Origin: Patiria miniata
Taxonomy: Eukaryota > Echinodermata > Asteroidea > Valvatida > Asterinidae
Direction: 5' to 3'
DNA length: 64,000 bases
NCBI RefSeq assembly: GCF_015706575.1
Contig: NW_024037062.1
Coordinates: 5,018,811-5,082,810 of the forward strand
Positions 46,224 through 58,117 of the stretch are shown here, one piece after another. The position numbers were made by a program, and so were the translations under genes. How positions within the stretch are numbered: position 1 is the stretch's first letter; the number at the start of each line of letters is the position of its first letter. The notes under the pieces are model-generated. The model searched no databases. It was given only the letters and a program-made list of their open reading frames with translations, and was not told the origin of the DNA.

Positions 46224-46880
46224 AACAGGACTTCAGTACTAAACTGGTGTCAAATGAGATGGCATCATTGTTACACTACGCATAGAGTTTTTGACAATAT
46301 TTTCATTACCAAAGATGGACTGACAGTAATCCAAGGAGAAAATGTTGTAGTGTGCTGAGACATATACTTTTCATGAAGACTTTTCCCTGGAAATAATTTG
46401 AGTCTGGCAGTGTGGCACATGTGAGGAACGGGAGCAGGAAGTTGGCTAGGAGATTTAATTGGGTACTCTACACTGTGTTGCACATTTATTGTTGTCCCTC
46501 TAGTCAGTTGGCTTGGCACACAAGTAAGTACAAACATTAGCAGCAGTCCTCATATTTCAGCTTAATTGACTCTTTCAGACTTTCTCAAGCAAGAATCTTT
46601 ATGACATGCTGGTCAGTCCATGACTTTCAATCCAGAGATCAAGGCAGCAGAATATTCACAACCACAAGTCATCACAAGTCGGTCACAAGTCATCCGGTCT
46701 CAAGTCAATTCACAAGGTTTATAAATGGCAAAAACAACTCTTGTTTTCCCCTTTTTTTCAGACTTTTTCTCTATAGGTTTTGTACACCTTTTTCTTCCCT
46801 ACAACTTAAGCACTTTTATCAATCTTATCAATGTAATACTTGGCACACGTAGACCACCAGTCGAAGATGGTCAGCGAAGA
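46224..46880 (+). other. Probable NDST 3' UTR and downstream flank
   Basis: This sequence follows the NDST stop codon and has no recognisable coding content. I did not find a convincing AATAAA signal followed by a GT-rich element, so the transcript end is not placed. Confidence 0.35.
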
Positions 46881-47125
46881 TTTTCATCATGATGACGTCA
46901 TAATGTGCCAGGTGACGTCATATTAAAGATGCATTTTTCCCAGGCCCTTTATCTTCGGAAGTACAACTCAGATTGGAATGAAACTTGGTGTGCATTTTTA
47001 AAAGTTGTACTCAGGGACGTGTTTTAGGTGAAATTGGAGTGACGTCATGATAACATCACATGTCATGTGACTCCCATTAATGTGCATAATTTAAAGCCTT
47101 ACATCTCCACAACTACACATCCAAT
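46881..47125. repeat. TGACGTCA-rich repeat related in style to 35,990-36,872
   Basis: GATGACGTCATAATGTGCCA, GGTGACGTCATATTAAA and AGTGACGTCATGATAACAT recur here and resume at 47,353-47,470, where the tandem-like statement continues across a MITE insertion. Relationship to the intronic block is by motif only. Confidence 0.35.
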
Positions 47126-47344
47126 GGGGCCGTATCATAAGTCCGACGCCTCATAGGTCCGACGCCTCATAAGTCCGAAATTTCAGACTTCTGAGGCGCC
47201 GGACTTATGAGGCATAACATTTATTTATTCCGCCTCATAGGTCCGACGCCTCATAAGTCCGACGTCGGAAAAAAACGAGGCATTTAATTTGTCGGACCTA
47301 CGAGGCGTCGGAGCTTTGAGGCGTCGGACTTATGAGCGGACCCC
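47126..47344. mobile_element. 219-bp inverted-repeat element, 8-bp target duplication CATCCAAT
   Basis: Arms are built from repeated CCTCATAAGTCCGACG and CCTCATAGGTCCGACG strings and meet in a central region with AGACTTCTGAGGCGCCGG. CATCCAAT lies at 47,118-47,125 and 47,345-47,352, and the host repeat continues across the site. Confidence 0.82.
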
Positions 47345-47484
47345 CATCCAATTGGGACGAAACTTTGTATGTTACAATATAGACAGGGACGTGTTACGGG
47401 TAAAATTTGAAATGACGTCATGATGACGTCTTCACGTGTCACATGATGTCACATTAAATGTGCCTGATTTAATATCTATGGAAG

Positions 47485-48156
47485 TACAGTCGACTCCCGT
47501 TATAACGAGCTCGGTCATAACGATAACCCGGATGTAACAAGCACATTCTCCTAGTCCCGACATGTGATTGGGATAAAATTTGTATATCTACAAAAGCTAA
47601 TTCCTTTACAAAAAATCCTAACATGATAATTTTTCCAAAATCGAATCAGCTCTGTGCTTGTTAATTACAAACACACCATTCGTCTAGTTTGTCATTGTTC
47701 TGCTGTTGCTTGTAACATGACTTTTGATTGAACTTGTGATTGACTTGATGGCAGCTCTGGAAGGCAGTGTTTCTGCTGATGTTTGTTTTTGATTTGTCTC
47801 TTGATGCCAGCTGGGCAGTAGATGGATCAAATGCTGGGTCCGCATTTAATCTGAAAGTCACTTGAAATTTTTTTTTTTTTTATCTGTGGTACCTCTTGTC
47901 TAAATTTTTACTTACTTTTTTGTATTCTGAAATGATGCGAAGGCGATCCTACAAATTGGAGTTTTACCTTTACCAGGGTTTAGGATTCATACACTGCACA
48001 ACCTTACAAATGTTACCATGGTGTATATTATATTACTAGGGTTCATTTCATCTATGGTTTGTGATCATTATATCTTCTCTGTTGTTCCCATTGTGTGCTC
48101 TTTTGAGTCCAGTTGCTCAGGCATTTTGGCTATCATAGTTGTCAAGCATAATGCTC
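47485..48156. other. Gene-free stretch, possible pogo-type MITE end at its start
   Basis: CAGTCGACTCCCGTTATAAC plus GAGCTCGG at 47,489 is the type of end seen in pogo/Tigger-like elements. A matching right end was not found. Confidence 0.35.
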
Positions 48157-48394
48157 GGTTCACACCTTCCTGATTTTTAAGCCAAATCGCAACGAATAGC
48201 AATTCTTGAGTAAATCAGGGAGGGTTCTTGACTGCCTCGGGATGATTCTGTTACTTCGGTGAAAGATCGTTAAAGATCAGGAAGCACCCCGATACATTTG
48301 AACATGTTCAAAATTGTTGGGGTGATTCGGGAACCAATTTCAATTCTTGGTTTATTCTGGTTGTATTCATAACTAATTCGGGAATGTGTGAACC
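48157..48394. mobile_element. 238-bp TIR element
   Basis: GGTTCACACCTTCCTGATTT at left is inverted at right (AATTCGGGAATGTGTGAACC). No target duplication resolved; interior without coding content. Confidence 0.6.
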
Positions 48395-50007
48395 TGAACG
48401 ACTCCAAACAGCGGTCTGTTTGTATCATAGAGCAAGAGGGTGCTTTATATAATCAGCCTGTGTTTGGTATGTGGATGCTGGGTGCAAGCAAAGTTGCTTT
48501 GTCCATGTGGAACCCTTCATGTCATCAGGTTGTGATGTGGGTTTCCACCCATGTTGATGAAATAAACCATTTTGATTATAGGAGACTTCAGAATAATGCT
48601 AGCTCTAAGCAGTTTGTCAATCTAATTATTGTCTGAAACGATCAGTATCATGCACTTGAGACTGCTGTTCGGAATTTTTTAATTGACTGTATGAGCAGGG
48701 TATTTTAACTGTACACAGGATTGTGGAATTAATCAAGCTCAGTCTGTCAATTTACAAAATGAGTATAATAATATTTCCATATTGGCTTCCTATGGTAAGC
48801 AAAGAAATGCTTCCTGAGGTGAGAACAAAAAAACATTGTACATGACTCAATTACTGGCATATTATGCATTGTTAGAGGGGACTGAGTGATAAAATGCTTT
48901 GTAATACACCATTCTTGCCTGGCCAGGCTGAAACTTTAGGATCACTTATGGCTTTGAGAATAGATCGCGAAGTTCAACATGGAGTTGAATGAAGGCCAAC
49001 TAGTAGACTTCCTGTCCACAGCACTTCACACTGTCCAACCTTCACTGTATGTAAACAGTTATTTAGCATGCCTAAATTTGATCCTAAATGTGGGTTTTAT
49101 TCTTGGCCTTACCCTCCGACACCACTAATGGGGGGATATTGCGACAGCATGTGAGGTTCTTTGTGGTTTATAGCATGGACTAGTGTTGGTTGTCAGCTCA
49201 TCTTCAGAACGGTTTTTCACATCACCTTTTTTAATTTATCACCCATACCTACATTTTACAAAGCCATGCACCTTCCATAACTTGGAAGTTATATTTCCTT
49301 CATACTGAATCATTGAACCATGTACATGTATAAATGCTCGAGAGGATTTCTGGGTATAACCCAGACCCATTGCAAAGTTTGTATCCATTTAACCTAACGG
49401 CATTATACGGATATAAAGCTGTTAACAGTATTTTTATGGTGCTTAATTACGTATAATGTATGAAATGAAGTAAATATTGGAATCTCAACTTTTTTTAAAT
49501 GATGTATATTAAAAAATGTCTGTAGAATTGTATTACTTTTTTTTTTATTGTTGATTGTACACAATATTATTCTCTATGGCTATGGATGGCTTGTGCACAG
49601 TGGCCACAGTTGATAATTTATGCTTGTCTCCAAAACACATCGATGTTCAGGGACATCGCATTTATGGGCAGCTTGACCGGCATTTTTGTCCGTATTGTAA
49701 ACAAGAGTGGTGACGCGTCCTGATTTCAGAATTGTTTGTCAGGATTTTCCTGCTTTAAGGATTTTTAAATGAATCCCTTTCTTTTGGAATTTGGAATTCC
49801 TGAGGTAAAGGTGTGAAGGGTCTACATTGAACAAAAGAAATTGGTCTTTTAGAAGTGCCTGTAGGTCAATCTATACAAACATATACCATACTGGGGCCTG
49901 CAGTGACCCTCAAACCCTCCGATTAATATTTCACCCCTGAATCATATGGTTCTGGCTCCCTGCTGTACATTGTAATGGGTACAGTTAACCTAATCACCGG
50001 CAATGAT
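48395..50007. other. Gene-free stretch
   Basis: AT-rich sequence with no recognised gene or repeat, up to the start of the tandem duplication. Confidence 0.35.
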
Positions 50008-50283
50008 GTTACCCACACATCGTTTAAAATTAGGCTTCGTGGGCAGGCGGCTTTGCCGCGCCGGCCGCCCACGATCAATTCGTGAACAACATGTGAAAAC
50101 ACACGTACACCTCACTTATTGCGCTCTGTTGTATAACGGTGATATAATGTAGTTATTAGGGTTACTTCTTGATCGAATTTGGTCCATACCGTTTTTCTGA
50201 TGGAATAAGCAACTCTTGATTTTTGGATGATGGGGCTGATGATGAGTGATCCCCATCACGACACCGTTTGGTTCGCTACCATT

Positions 50284-50566
50284 CATGGGCGTCGCCAGGA
50301 TTTTTTCTAGAGGGGGGCAAAATTTATTTTGCCAAAAAATGCCTGTATTTCTCAACACATTCTCGATTCATCAGTTTTAGAGGGGGGGGGCAGGGACATT
50401 CCTCCCCCCCCCAACTCATTAAATTTACACCACTTTGTCCTCGCGCCTCTTTTTCTTTTTTTTCTTCTTTTTTTTTTCTTCCTTTTTTTTTCTTTTTTTT
50501 TTTTGCTTTTCCAGGGGGGGGGGGTGGGGCAAGTGCCCCCCTTGCCCCCCCCCCGCGACGCCCATG
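50284..50566. mobile_element. hAT-type MITE (283 bp) in unit A, 8-bp target duplication CTACCATT
   Basis: CATGGGCGTCGC is inverted at the right end (GCGACGCCCATG). CTACCATT lies at 50,276-50,283 and 50,567-50,574. Unit B has the empty site near 54,918-54,930. The interior is a mass of G, C and T runs. Confidence 0.88.
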
Positions 50567-51215
50567 CTACCATTTTTCTTTGTTCTCCGTTATAAATTTT
50601 TTTTTTTTCCCGTACAAGAATTCTCAGCGAGTTTTCTTCTCAACTGTACTGAAATATGTGTCGAAATGTCATCATTTCTGCTGTTTTTACATCGATTTTT
50701 CATAATTGAACTGAAACAATGTATAGTGCCCCATCCCATCATGCTTTTGCCACAAAAACAAACGCCAAACATCTAGCTTTTTTAAAGCTATTTTTATAAT
50801 GCCAAAAATGCTCATTTTGTGTGCTAAATTCGGAACTGCAGTCGGATGTCGTTACGTAATTCTGGTCAAATTTACTTAGCATGGACACAACATGACTACT
50901 GCATGTACATTTACTTGTATTTCTATCGGTATTTTACCGAACGTGGGCTTTGCCTTCGTTTTCGGCCTACTTCGGGGCATGTGCTCAGTCTTTCTCTCGT
51001 CCATTTGTATTATTATGTTTAATGATAAGATTTAGAGTATTTTGATTAGTTAAAAAAATCTCTTCTTCTGAAGCCAGCAATAAAGCCGGAACCAAAGAGT
51101 GACACTAGGGACCACATGATTTAGAGTGAAAGCCACTCCAACTTTAGATTGAAGTACTCTGGAAAAAAAAGAACCAATCCATTGCAATTATTCGATTGAA
51201 TGATTTCACTCTATA

Positions 51216-51722
51216 ATGGGTGAGTAAAAAAACCCGAAACATAAATGTCAGGACCGTTGTTTTAGTGAACTTCTCCATGCAGCACTTTTAAAATCTAGGA
51301 TATGAAAGTCCAATTCGCTTTCTTTTAGTACAAGAATCATTCAAATCACTCATGTAATTTTTAAGTTACGGAATTGTAAACACAACCACCGTTTTAAAGT
51401 TCTGTCCACGGATCACAAAAAGATAAGTGTTTTTCAGCAAAACGAAGACAAATCATATAGTGATAACAGTGTGTGTGAATTGTTTTCGTTTTGCTGAAAG
51501 AACACACACCTTTTTTGTGATCCGTGGACAGAACTTTAAAACGGTGATTGTGTTTAAAATTCCGTAATTTGAAAAGTACATGAGTGATTTGAATGATTCT
51601 TGTACTAAAAGAAAGCTTATGAATTGGGCTTCCACATCCTAGATTTTGAAAGTGCTGCATGCGGAACTTCACTAAAACAATAGTCCCGACATTTGGGTTT
51701 CGTTTTTGTTTTACTCACCCTG
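51216..51722. mobile_element. Long-arm palindromic MITE (about 507 bp) in unit A
   Basis: Arms of about 235 bp are inverted copies, starting GGGTGAGTAAAA and ending TTTTACTCACCC, flanked by TA. Shared strings include ACAGAACTTTAAAACGGT and TGATTTGAATGATTCTTGTA. The centre is about 51,470. Unit B keeps only the outer right part (from about 55,512). TA flanks suggest a Tc1/mariner-type origin. Confidence 0.8.
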
Positions 51723-52005
51723 TACGTCTGGTGCCTTTCAGAGTTTCAGTCAGTGGGAGTGAATCGTCACTCGAATTGACTGAGTGTTCACTCTTTAGAA
51801 ATACGAGAGCTGATCTAAACATGGTTACAAATATCTCCGTCCCACTTTTAATGATATAGCATATTGCCAATTACAACATTAACACCTCACCCACAGATTC
51901 TGTGTCTTGATTGGCTGAGAGCGAGCCACATGCTACTTTCTATTTTTGCTATCTTTCAGTGCACGGCCAAAAGTACTATACCCGTATAGCAACCAAAGTG
52001 CTATA

Positions 52006-52156
52006 GACCGCTTGCAGACGCGATCGATAATTGACGCGCGAAGGTGCACGACGCCATGTCATGGGACAAAATGTGCATAGATAGATATACGCTTGTCCCA
52101 CAACATGGCGTCGCGCGCCTTCGCGCGTCGATTATCGAACGCATCTGCAAGCGGTC
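52006..52156. mobile_element. 151-bp palindromic MITE in unit A
   Basis: GACCGCTTGCAGACGCGATC at left is inverted at right with few mismatches; TA (within TATA) flanks both sides. Unit B has the empty site at about 55,880 (AAAGTACTATACCCATGG). Same family as 13,131-13,866. Confidence 0.88.
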
Positions 52157-52629
52157 TATACCCATGGCGCAGTAGTTGTGTGCAAATGCATGCTGGAGTG
52201 CGCGTTGCGCGTAGCGCGTATTGTTTCCAAGAGAGCCGCAAATGGCCGCAACAGAGTTGGCTTCAAACATTTCGTGAAAGGGTGGTTTGAAAGAGAGAAA
52301 TACATTTCCCAACAATTTGGTATTGAAATTGAAGGTTATTTTAATTGTGTTCAGATTTAAATAATTTAAAATATTAAAACCAAGCAGAATCTAAGTATTA
52401 TTATACAAATAATGAAGTAGTGTAGCCTCCCGAGGTGATCTATTGATCTATTGGAAGTTCTATTGCACTGTGAATAGAACTTCCATTGCACGGTGTCGCT
52501 GCTGCTGGTGGTGGCGCTGTTTTAAATCGAGATAAATTGAATATGATTGTTCTTAACCTGTCGAACAGTTTGCATTAATATAGATATGATGAACTTGTCG
52601 CACTTTTAAACAGTTTTTAACCTGAATAA

Positions 52630-52850
52630 ATTGGCTATTAAAGGTCAACCAATCAGATGACAAGGATTTATTCAGGTGTTATAATTATAAAACAAATAAT
52701 GAATGTTTCACGTTCGTGCAATGGAAAGAATAATTTCATTCGATGACAGATGAAATGTTCCATTCCACTCGGCTTCGGCTCGTGGAATGGAACAGTTCAT
52801 CTGTCACCTCGCCTGAATAAATCCCCGTCATCTGATTGGTGGATCATTGA
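52630..52850. repeat. Fold-back segment in unit A
   Basis: CCAATCAGATGACAAGGATT plus TATTCAGG at 52,649 is inverted at 52,812-52,842. An inner hairpin, TTCCATTCCACTCGG/TCGTGGAATGGAA, is centred on GGCTTCGGC. The same structure is present in unit B at about 56,350-56,570. Confidence 0.7.
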
Positions 52851-53209
52851 TCACATGTTATTGAATTATTCGTCCCAACGCACAGCGCGCGCGCGGCGCG
52901 CGGCGCGCAGCGCACAGTGCAATGGAAGTTCCATTGCACGGTGAATAGAACTTCCATTGCACGGTGTCATCGCTGCTGGCGGTGGCGCTATTTTAAATCG
53001 AGATTACTTGAATATGATGGTTCTCAACCTGTTGAACAGTTTGCATAAATTAAATATGATGAACTTCCATATTTTCAATGGGGAGCGCCAATTAAATCCT
53101 AAGATCATTCACACTATATTAACTAATGCACCCTTGTCACGGCTATTTCTTCTTTGGGGAGACCGTTTGCATGTACATCACAATCCTTCTTTTTGCTAAT
53201 GCAATTTTT

Positions 53210-53345
53210 TTTTTTAAGGAATTTATTTTGGGGGCCTAGACAAAATTTTGGGGGGCTACAGCCCCCCCTAGCCCCCCCGTAGAACCGCGCCTGAATTTAT
53301 AACATAGGTGTAGCCATACAGCGGAGGGGGGAGGGGGTATTTACC
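53210..53345. repeat. G/C-run-rich MITE remnant in units A and B
   Basis: GGGGGCTACAGCCCCCCCTA plus GCCCC followed by GTAGAACCGCGCCTGAATTT occurs here and at about 56,935-57,070. It looks like the end of a 'GGCGCGG' type MITE; a similar string CAGGCGCGGATATCCGG occurs at 62,985. Confidence 0.4.
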
Positions 53346-54273
53346 CCCCCCCATTATTTTGTAAAGACTGCCTTTCTCCATTCAAATGCCCTTTTTCAAC
53401 GGGCTTACCCCCCCCCCCCCCAAATAATTTGTAAAGAGTGCCCTTTTTCACGAAGTGCTCTATTTTCTGAACAAGTGCCCTTTTCAAAAACGAATAGGTG
53501 TCCTTTTTGGTGGCATCTGCCGTTTTGGGTGCCTTTTTAAGAATTTCGCACATGTATCGCCCTGAAAAGCACCATTATATTGGCCCTTTGTGTGCATAAT
53601 TAATTGTCGGTTTTGAACAGCGCCCCATCGACGATGGTACCAGCCCCTCCCCTCCCCCGTCTGCGACACTCTTTTGTTTTTGAACTTCGATACGGAAGCT
53701 TAGCTTTATAAAATGCTTATATATTTCATATCAAGTACAGCACTTGTCATATAATGTTTCTGGAAAATCCCCAAGTTCGAATTTTCAGAAGGAAATTTAG
53801 GGTCAGTTTGTGAAAAAAAAAAAAAAATAAGTATAACTTTTCGAATGGATGCTTCGCCTGGCTGATGAGCGCCAATATGTGTGGTGAAACCATTTGATAG
53901 CAAATTCTGTGTGTCAGTTTGTGGGCCGGTTCAGAGGAGAACCGGTTAGCTTCGTCGTTCGGAACGTCTGCTTTGTCTGTCTTAAGGGGATCGTCGCTGG
54001 GTTATTAAGCTAGCATTCCAAGAGCACAATAATCATATTTTTACGATTGACCTGGCCTGCTTTCTTCGAAACACTCCGATATGCCCTACCTTTCCTACTT
54101 TGGGTTTACAGCACTGACTTTGTACACCAAAGAAAGAATTCAGCTGGCCATTGCATTATGACTGACGGTTTTATAGTCAGGTGGCTTAGAGCCAATTTTT
54201 TACAAGATCGTGACCGACAGGTCCAAAGTACCAACTTGGCAGTTAGATTGTTGTGACCCTGAAATTCTTTTGT

Positions 54274-57200
54274 GTTATCCACACATCGTTTAAAATCAGG
54301 CTTCGTGGACAGGCGGCTTTGCCGCGCCCGGCCGCCCACGATCAATTCGTGAACAACATGTGAAAACACACGTACACCTCACTTTTTTTGCGCTTCGTAG
54401 TATAACGGTGATAAGGCCAAAAAAAAAAAGTCTCCGGTTTCTGGTATGGAGCTTGCCCAAAAAGTGGTGCGGCGACGCGGCTTTTTTTTTTTTACCTGAT
54501 TGTTTTGCTTCAAATGTCGGCTGATGACTGCAAATGGTGCCCGACTAAACTTAGTGCAAATTATATGGGAGTCCAGAGAGGCCACATAAAGCTTATTCTC
54601 GACCATAACCACATCTAAAAACACGTTAAAATTGTGCAGCAGCAGGATTCCAGTCAAACCAGTGAGTTTGGCGGTTTTGAGACATCATCTTTCATTGAAA
54701 AAAAAAACTTTTTCATTTTGCCGACGCATGGCTACGGTGACGCGCGCGCATACCAGAAACCGGAGCCTTTTTTTTTTTTGCCTAAAATGTAGTTTTTATT
54801 AGGGTTACTTCTTGATCGAATTTGGTCCATACTGTTTTTCTGATGGAATAAGCAACTCTTGATTTTTGGATGATGGGGCTGATGATGAGTGATCCCCATC
54901 ACGACACCGTTTGGTTCGCTACAATTATTTCTTTGTTCTCCGTTATATGTGTTTTTTCCCGTACAAGAATTCTCAGCGAGTTTTCTTCTCAACTGTACTG
55001 AAATATGTCGAAATGTCATCATTTCTGCTGTTTTTACATCGACTTTTCATAATTGAACTGAAACAATGTATAGTGCCCCATCCCATCATGCTTTTGCCAC
55101 AAAAACAAACGCCAAACCTCTAGCTTTTTTAAAGCTATTTTTATAATGCCAAAAATGCTCATTTTGTGTGCTAAATTCGGAACTGCAGTCGGATGTCGTT
55201 ACGTAATTCTGGTCGAATTTACTTGGACACAACATGACTACTGCATGTACATTTACTTGTATTTCTATCGGTATTTTACCGAACGTGGGCTTTGCCTTCG
55301 TTTTCGGCATACTTCGGGGCATGTGCTCAATCTTTCTCTCGTCCATTTGTATTATTATGTTTAATGATAAGATTTAGAGTATTTTGATTAGTTAAAAAAA
55401 TCTCTTCTTCTGAAGCCAGCAATAAAGCCGGAACCAAAGAGTGACACTAGGGACCACATGATTTAGAGTGAAAGCCACTCCAACTTTAGATTGAAATACT
55501 CTGAAAAAAACATCCTAGATTTTGAAAGTGCTCCATGCAGAACTTCACTAAAACAATAGTCCCGACATTTGGGTTTCGTTTTTGTTTTACTCACCCTGTA
55601 CGTCTGGTGCCTAGTTTCAGTCGGTGGGACTCTAAATCGTCACTCGAATTGACTGAGTGTTCACTCTTTGGAAATACGAGAGCTGATCTAAACATGGTTA
55701 CAAATATCTCCGTCCCGTTTTTAATGATATAGCATATTGCCAATTATAACATTAACACCTCACCCACAGATTCTGTGTCTTGATTGGCTGAGAGCGAGCC
55801 ACATGCTACTTTCTATTTTTGCCATCTTTCAGTGCACGGCCAAAAGTACTATACATGTACCCGTATAGCAACCAAAGTACTATACCCATGGCGCAGTAGT
55901 TGTGTGCAAATGCATGCTGGAGTGCGCGTAGCGCGTATTGTTTCCAAGAGAGCCGCAAATGGCCGCAACAGAGTTGGCTTCAAACATGTCGTGAAAGGGT
56001 GGTTTGAAAGAGAGAAATACATTTCCCAACAATTTGGTATTGAAATTGAAGGTTATTTTAATTGTGTTCTGATTTAAATAATTTAAAATATTAAAACCAA
56101 GCAGAATCTAAGTATTATTATACAAATAATGAAGTGGTGTAGCCTCCCGAGGTGATCTATTGATCTATTGGAAGTTCTATTGCACTGTGAATAGAACTTC
56201 CATTGCACGGTGTCGCTGCTGCTGGTGGTGGCGCTGTTTTAAATCGAGATAAATTGAATATGATTGTTCTTAACCTGTCGAACAGTTTGCATTAATATAG
56301 ATATGATGAACTTGTCGCACTTTTAAACAGTTTTTAACCTGAATAAATTGGCTATTAAAGGTCAACCAATCAGATGACAAGGATTTATTCAGGTGTTATA
56401 ATTATAAAACAAATAATGAATGTTTCACGTTCGTGCAATGGAAAGAATAATTTCATTCGATGACAGATGAAATGTTCCATTCCACTCGGCTTCGGCTCGT
56501 GGAATGGAACAGTTCATCTGTCACCTCGCCTGAATAAATCCCCGTCATCTGATTGGTGGATCATTGATCACATGTTATTGAATTATTCGTCCCAACGCAC
56601 GGCGCGCGCGCGGCGCGCGGCGCACAGTGCAATGGAAGTTCCATTGCACGGTGAATGGAACTTCCATTGCACGGTGTCATCGCTGCTGGCGGTGGCGCTA
56701 TTTTAAATCGAGATTACTTGAATATGATGGTTCTCAACCTGTTGAACAGTTTGCATAAATTAAAGATGATGAACTTCCATATTTTCAATGGGGAGCGCCA
56801 ATTAAATCCTAAAATCATTCACACTATATTAACTAATGCACCCTTGTCACGGCTATTTCTTCTTTGGGGAGACCGTTTGCATGTACATCACAATCCTTCT
56901 TTTTGCTAATGCAATTTTTTATTTTTTTTAAGGAATTAATTTTTTGGGGGGGGGGGCTAGACAAAATTTCGGGGGGCTACAGCCCCCCCCCTAGCCCCCC
57001 CCCCCCCCGTAGAACCGCGCCTGAATTTATAACATAGGCGTAGCCATGCAGCGGAGGGGGGGAGGGGGTATTTACCCCCCCCCCCCCCCCCAATATTTTG
57101 TAAAGACTGCATTTTTCCATTCAAATGCCCTTTTTCAACGGGCTTACCCCCCCCCCCCCCCAATAAATAAAAGGACATTTAGGGTCAGTTTGTGAAAAAA

Positions 57201-57721
57201 AAAATAGTTAAGTATAACTTTTTGAATGGATTCTTCGACTGGCTGATAAGCGCCAATATGTGTGGTGAAACCATTTGATAGCAAATTCTGTGTGTCAGTT
57301 TGTGGGCCGGTTCAGAGGAGAACCGGTTAGCTTCGTCGTTCGGAACGTCTGCTTTGTCTGTCTTAAGGGGATCGTCGCTGGGTTATTAAGCTAGCATTCC
57401 AAGAGCACAATAATCTTATTTTTACGATTGACCTGGCCTGCTTTCTTCGAAACACTCCATTCCAAAAGCACAATAATCATTTTTTTACGATTGACCTGGC
57501 CTAGCTGCTTTCTTCGAAACACTCCGATATGCCCTACCTTTCCTACTTTGGGTTTACAGCACTGACTTTGTACACCAAAGAAAGAATTCAGCTGGCCATT
57601 GCATATGACTGACGGTTTTATAGTCAGGTGGCTTAGAGCCAATTTTTTACAAGATCGTGACCGACAGGTCCAAAGTACCAAACTTGGCAGTTAGATTGTT
57701 GTGACCCTGAAATTCTTTTGT
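54274..57721. repeat. Segmental tandem duplication, unit B (3,448 bp)
   Basis: Aligns with unit A end to end. Relative to A it lacks the MITEs at 50,284 and 52,006, most of the 51,216 element and about 380 bp matching 53,405-53,785. It gains a MITE at 54,414 and a local 60-bp duplication at about 57,395-57,520 (ACGATTGACCTGGCCT twice). Confidence 0.9.
54414..54782. mobile_element. 369-bp TIR element in unit B, TA target
   Basis: The left end AGGCCA, an A run, then GTCTCCGGTTTCTGGTATG; the right end CATACCAGAAACCGGAG(C), a T run, then GCC. TA flanks both sides, and unit A has the empty site (GGTGATATAATGTAG, 50,139-50,153). Unit C carries its left 225 bp. Confidence 0.82.
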
Positions 57722-58103
57722 GTTATCCACACATCGTTTAAAATCAGGCTTCGTGGACAGGCGGCTTTGCCGCGCCCGGCCGCCCACGATCAATTCGTGA
57801 ACAACATGTGAAAACACACGTACACCTCACTTTTTTTGCGCATCGTAGTATAACGGTGATAAGGCCAAAAAAAAAAAGTCTCCGGTTTCTGGTATGGAGC
57901 TTGCCCAAAAAGTGGTGCGGCGACGCGGCTTTTTTTTTTTTTACCTGATTGTTTTGCTTCAAATGTCGGCTGATGACTGCAAATGGTGCCCGACTAAACT
58001 TAGTGCAAATTATATGGGAGTCCAGAGAGGCCACATAAAGCTTATTCTCGACCATAACCACATCTAAAAACACGTTAAAATTGTGCAGCAGCAGGATTCC
58101 AGT
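57722..58103. repeat. Segmental tandem duplication, unit C (382-bp stub)
   Basis: A third start of the unit, nearly identical to 54,274-54,654, including the left part of the MITE at 54,414. It stops inside that MITE at GCAGGATTCCAGT. Confidence 0.88.
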
Positions 58104-58117
58104 TTGGAATTTGTTGT

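Larger units (their letters stand above)
50008..54273. repeat. Segmental tandem duplication, unit A (4,266 bp)
   Basis: Starts at GTTACCCACACATCGTTTAA. The sequence is repeated almost identically as unit B (54,274-57,721), apart from insertions and deletions. It holds no recognised gene. Notable parts: MITEs at 50,284 and 52,006, a long inverted-repeat element at 51,216, a GC-rich alternating patch at 52,879-52,915, and an internal direct duplication (52,445-52,600 and 52,922-53,065, both with ACTTCCATTGCACGGTGTC). Confidence 0.9.

Noticed and set aside
50329-50705. Gly/Pro/Phe-rich open frames in both strands
   Set aside because: They are translations of the homopolymer runs of a MITE.
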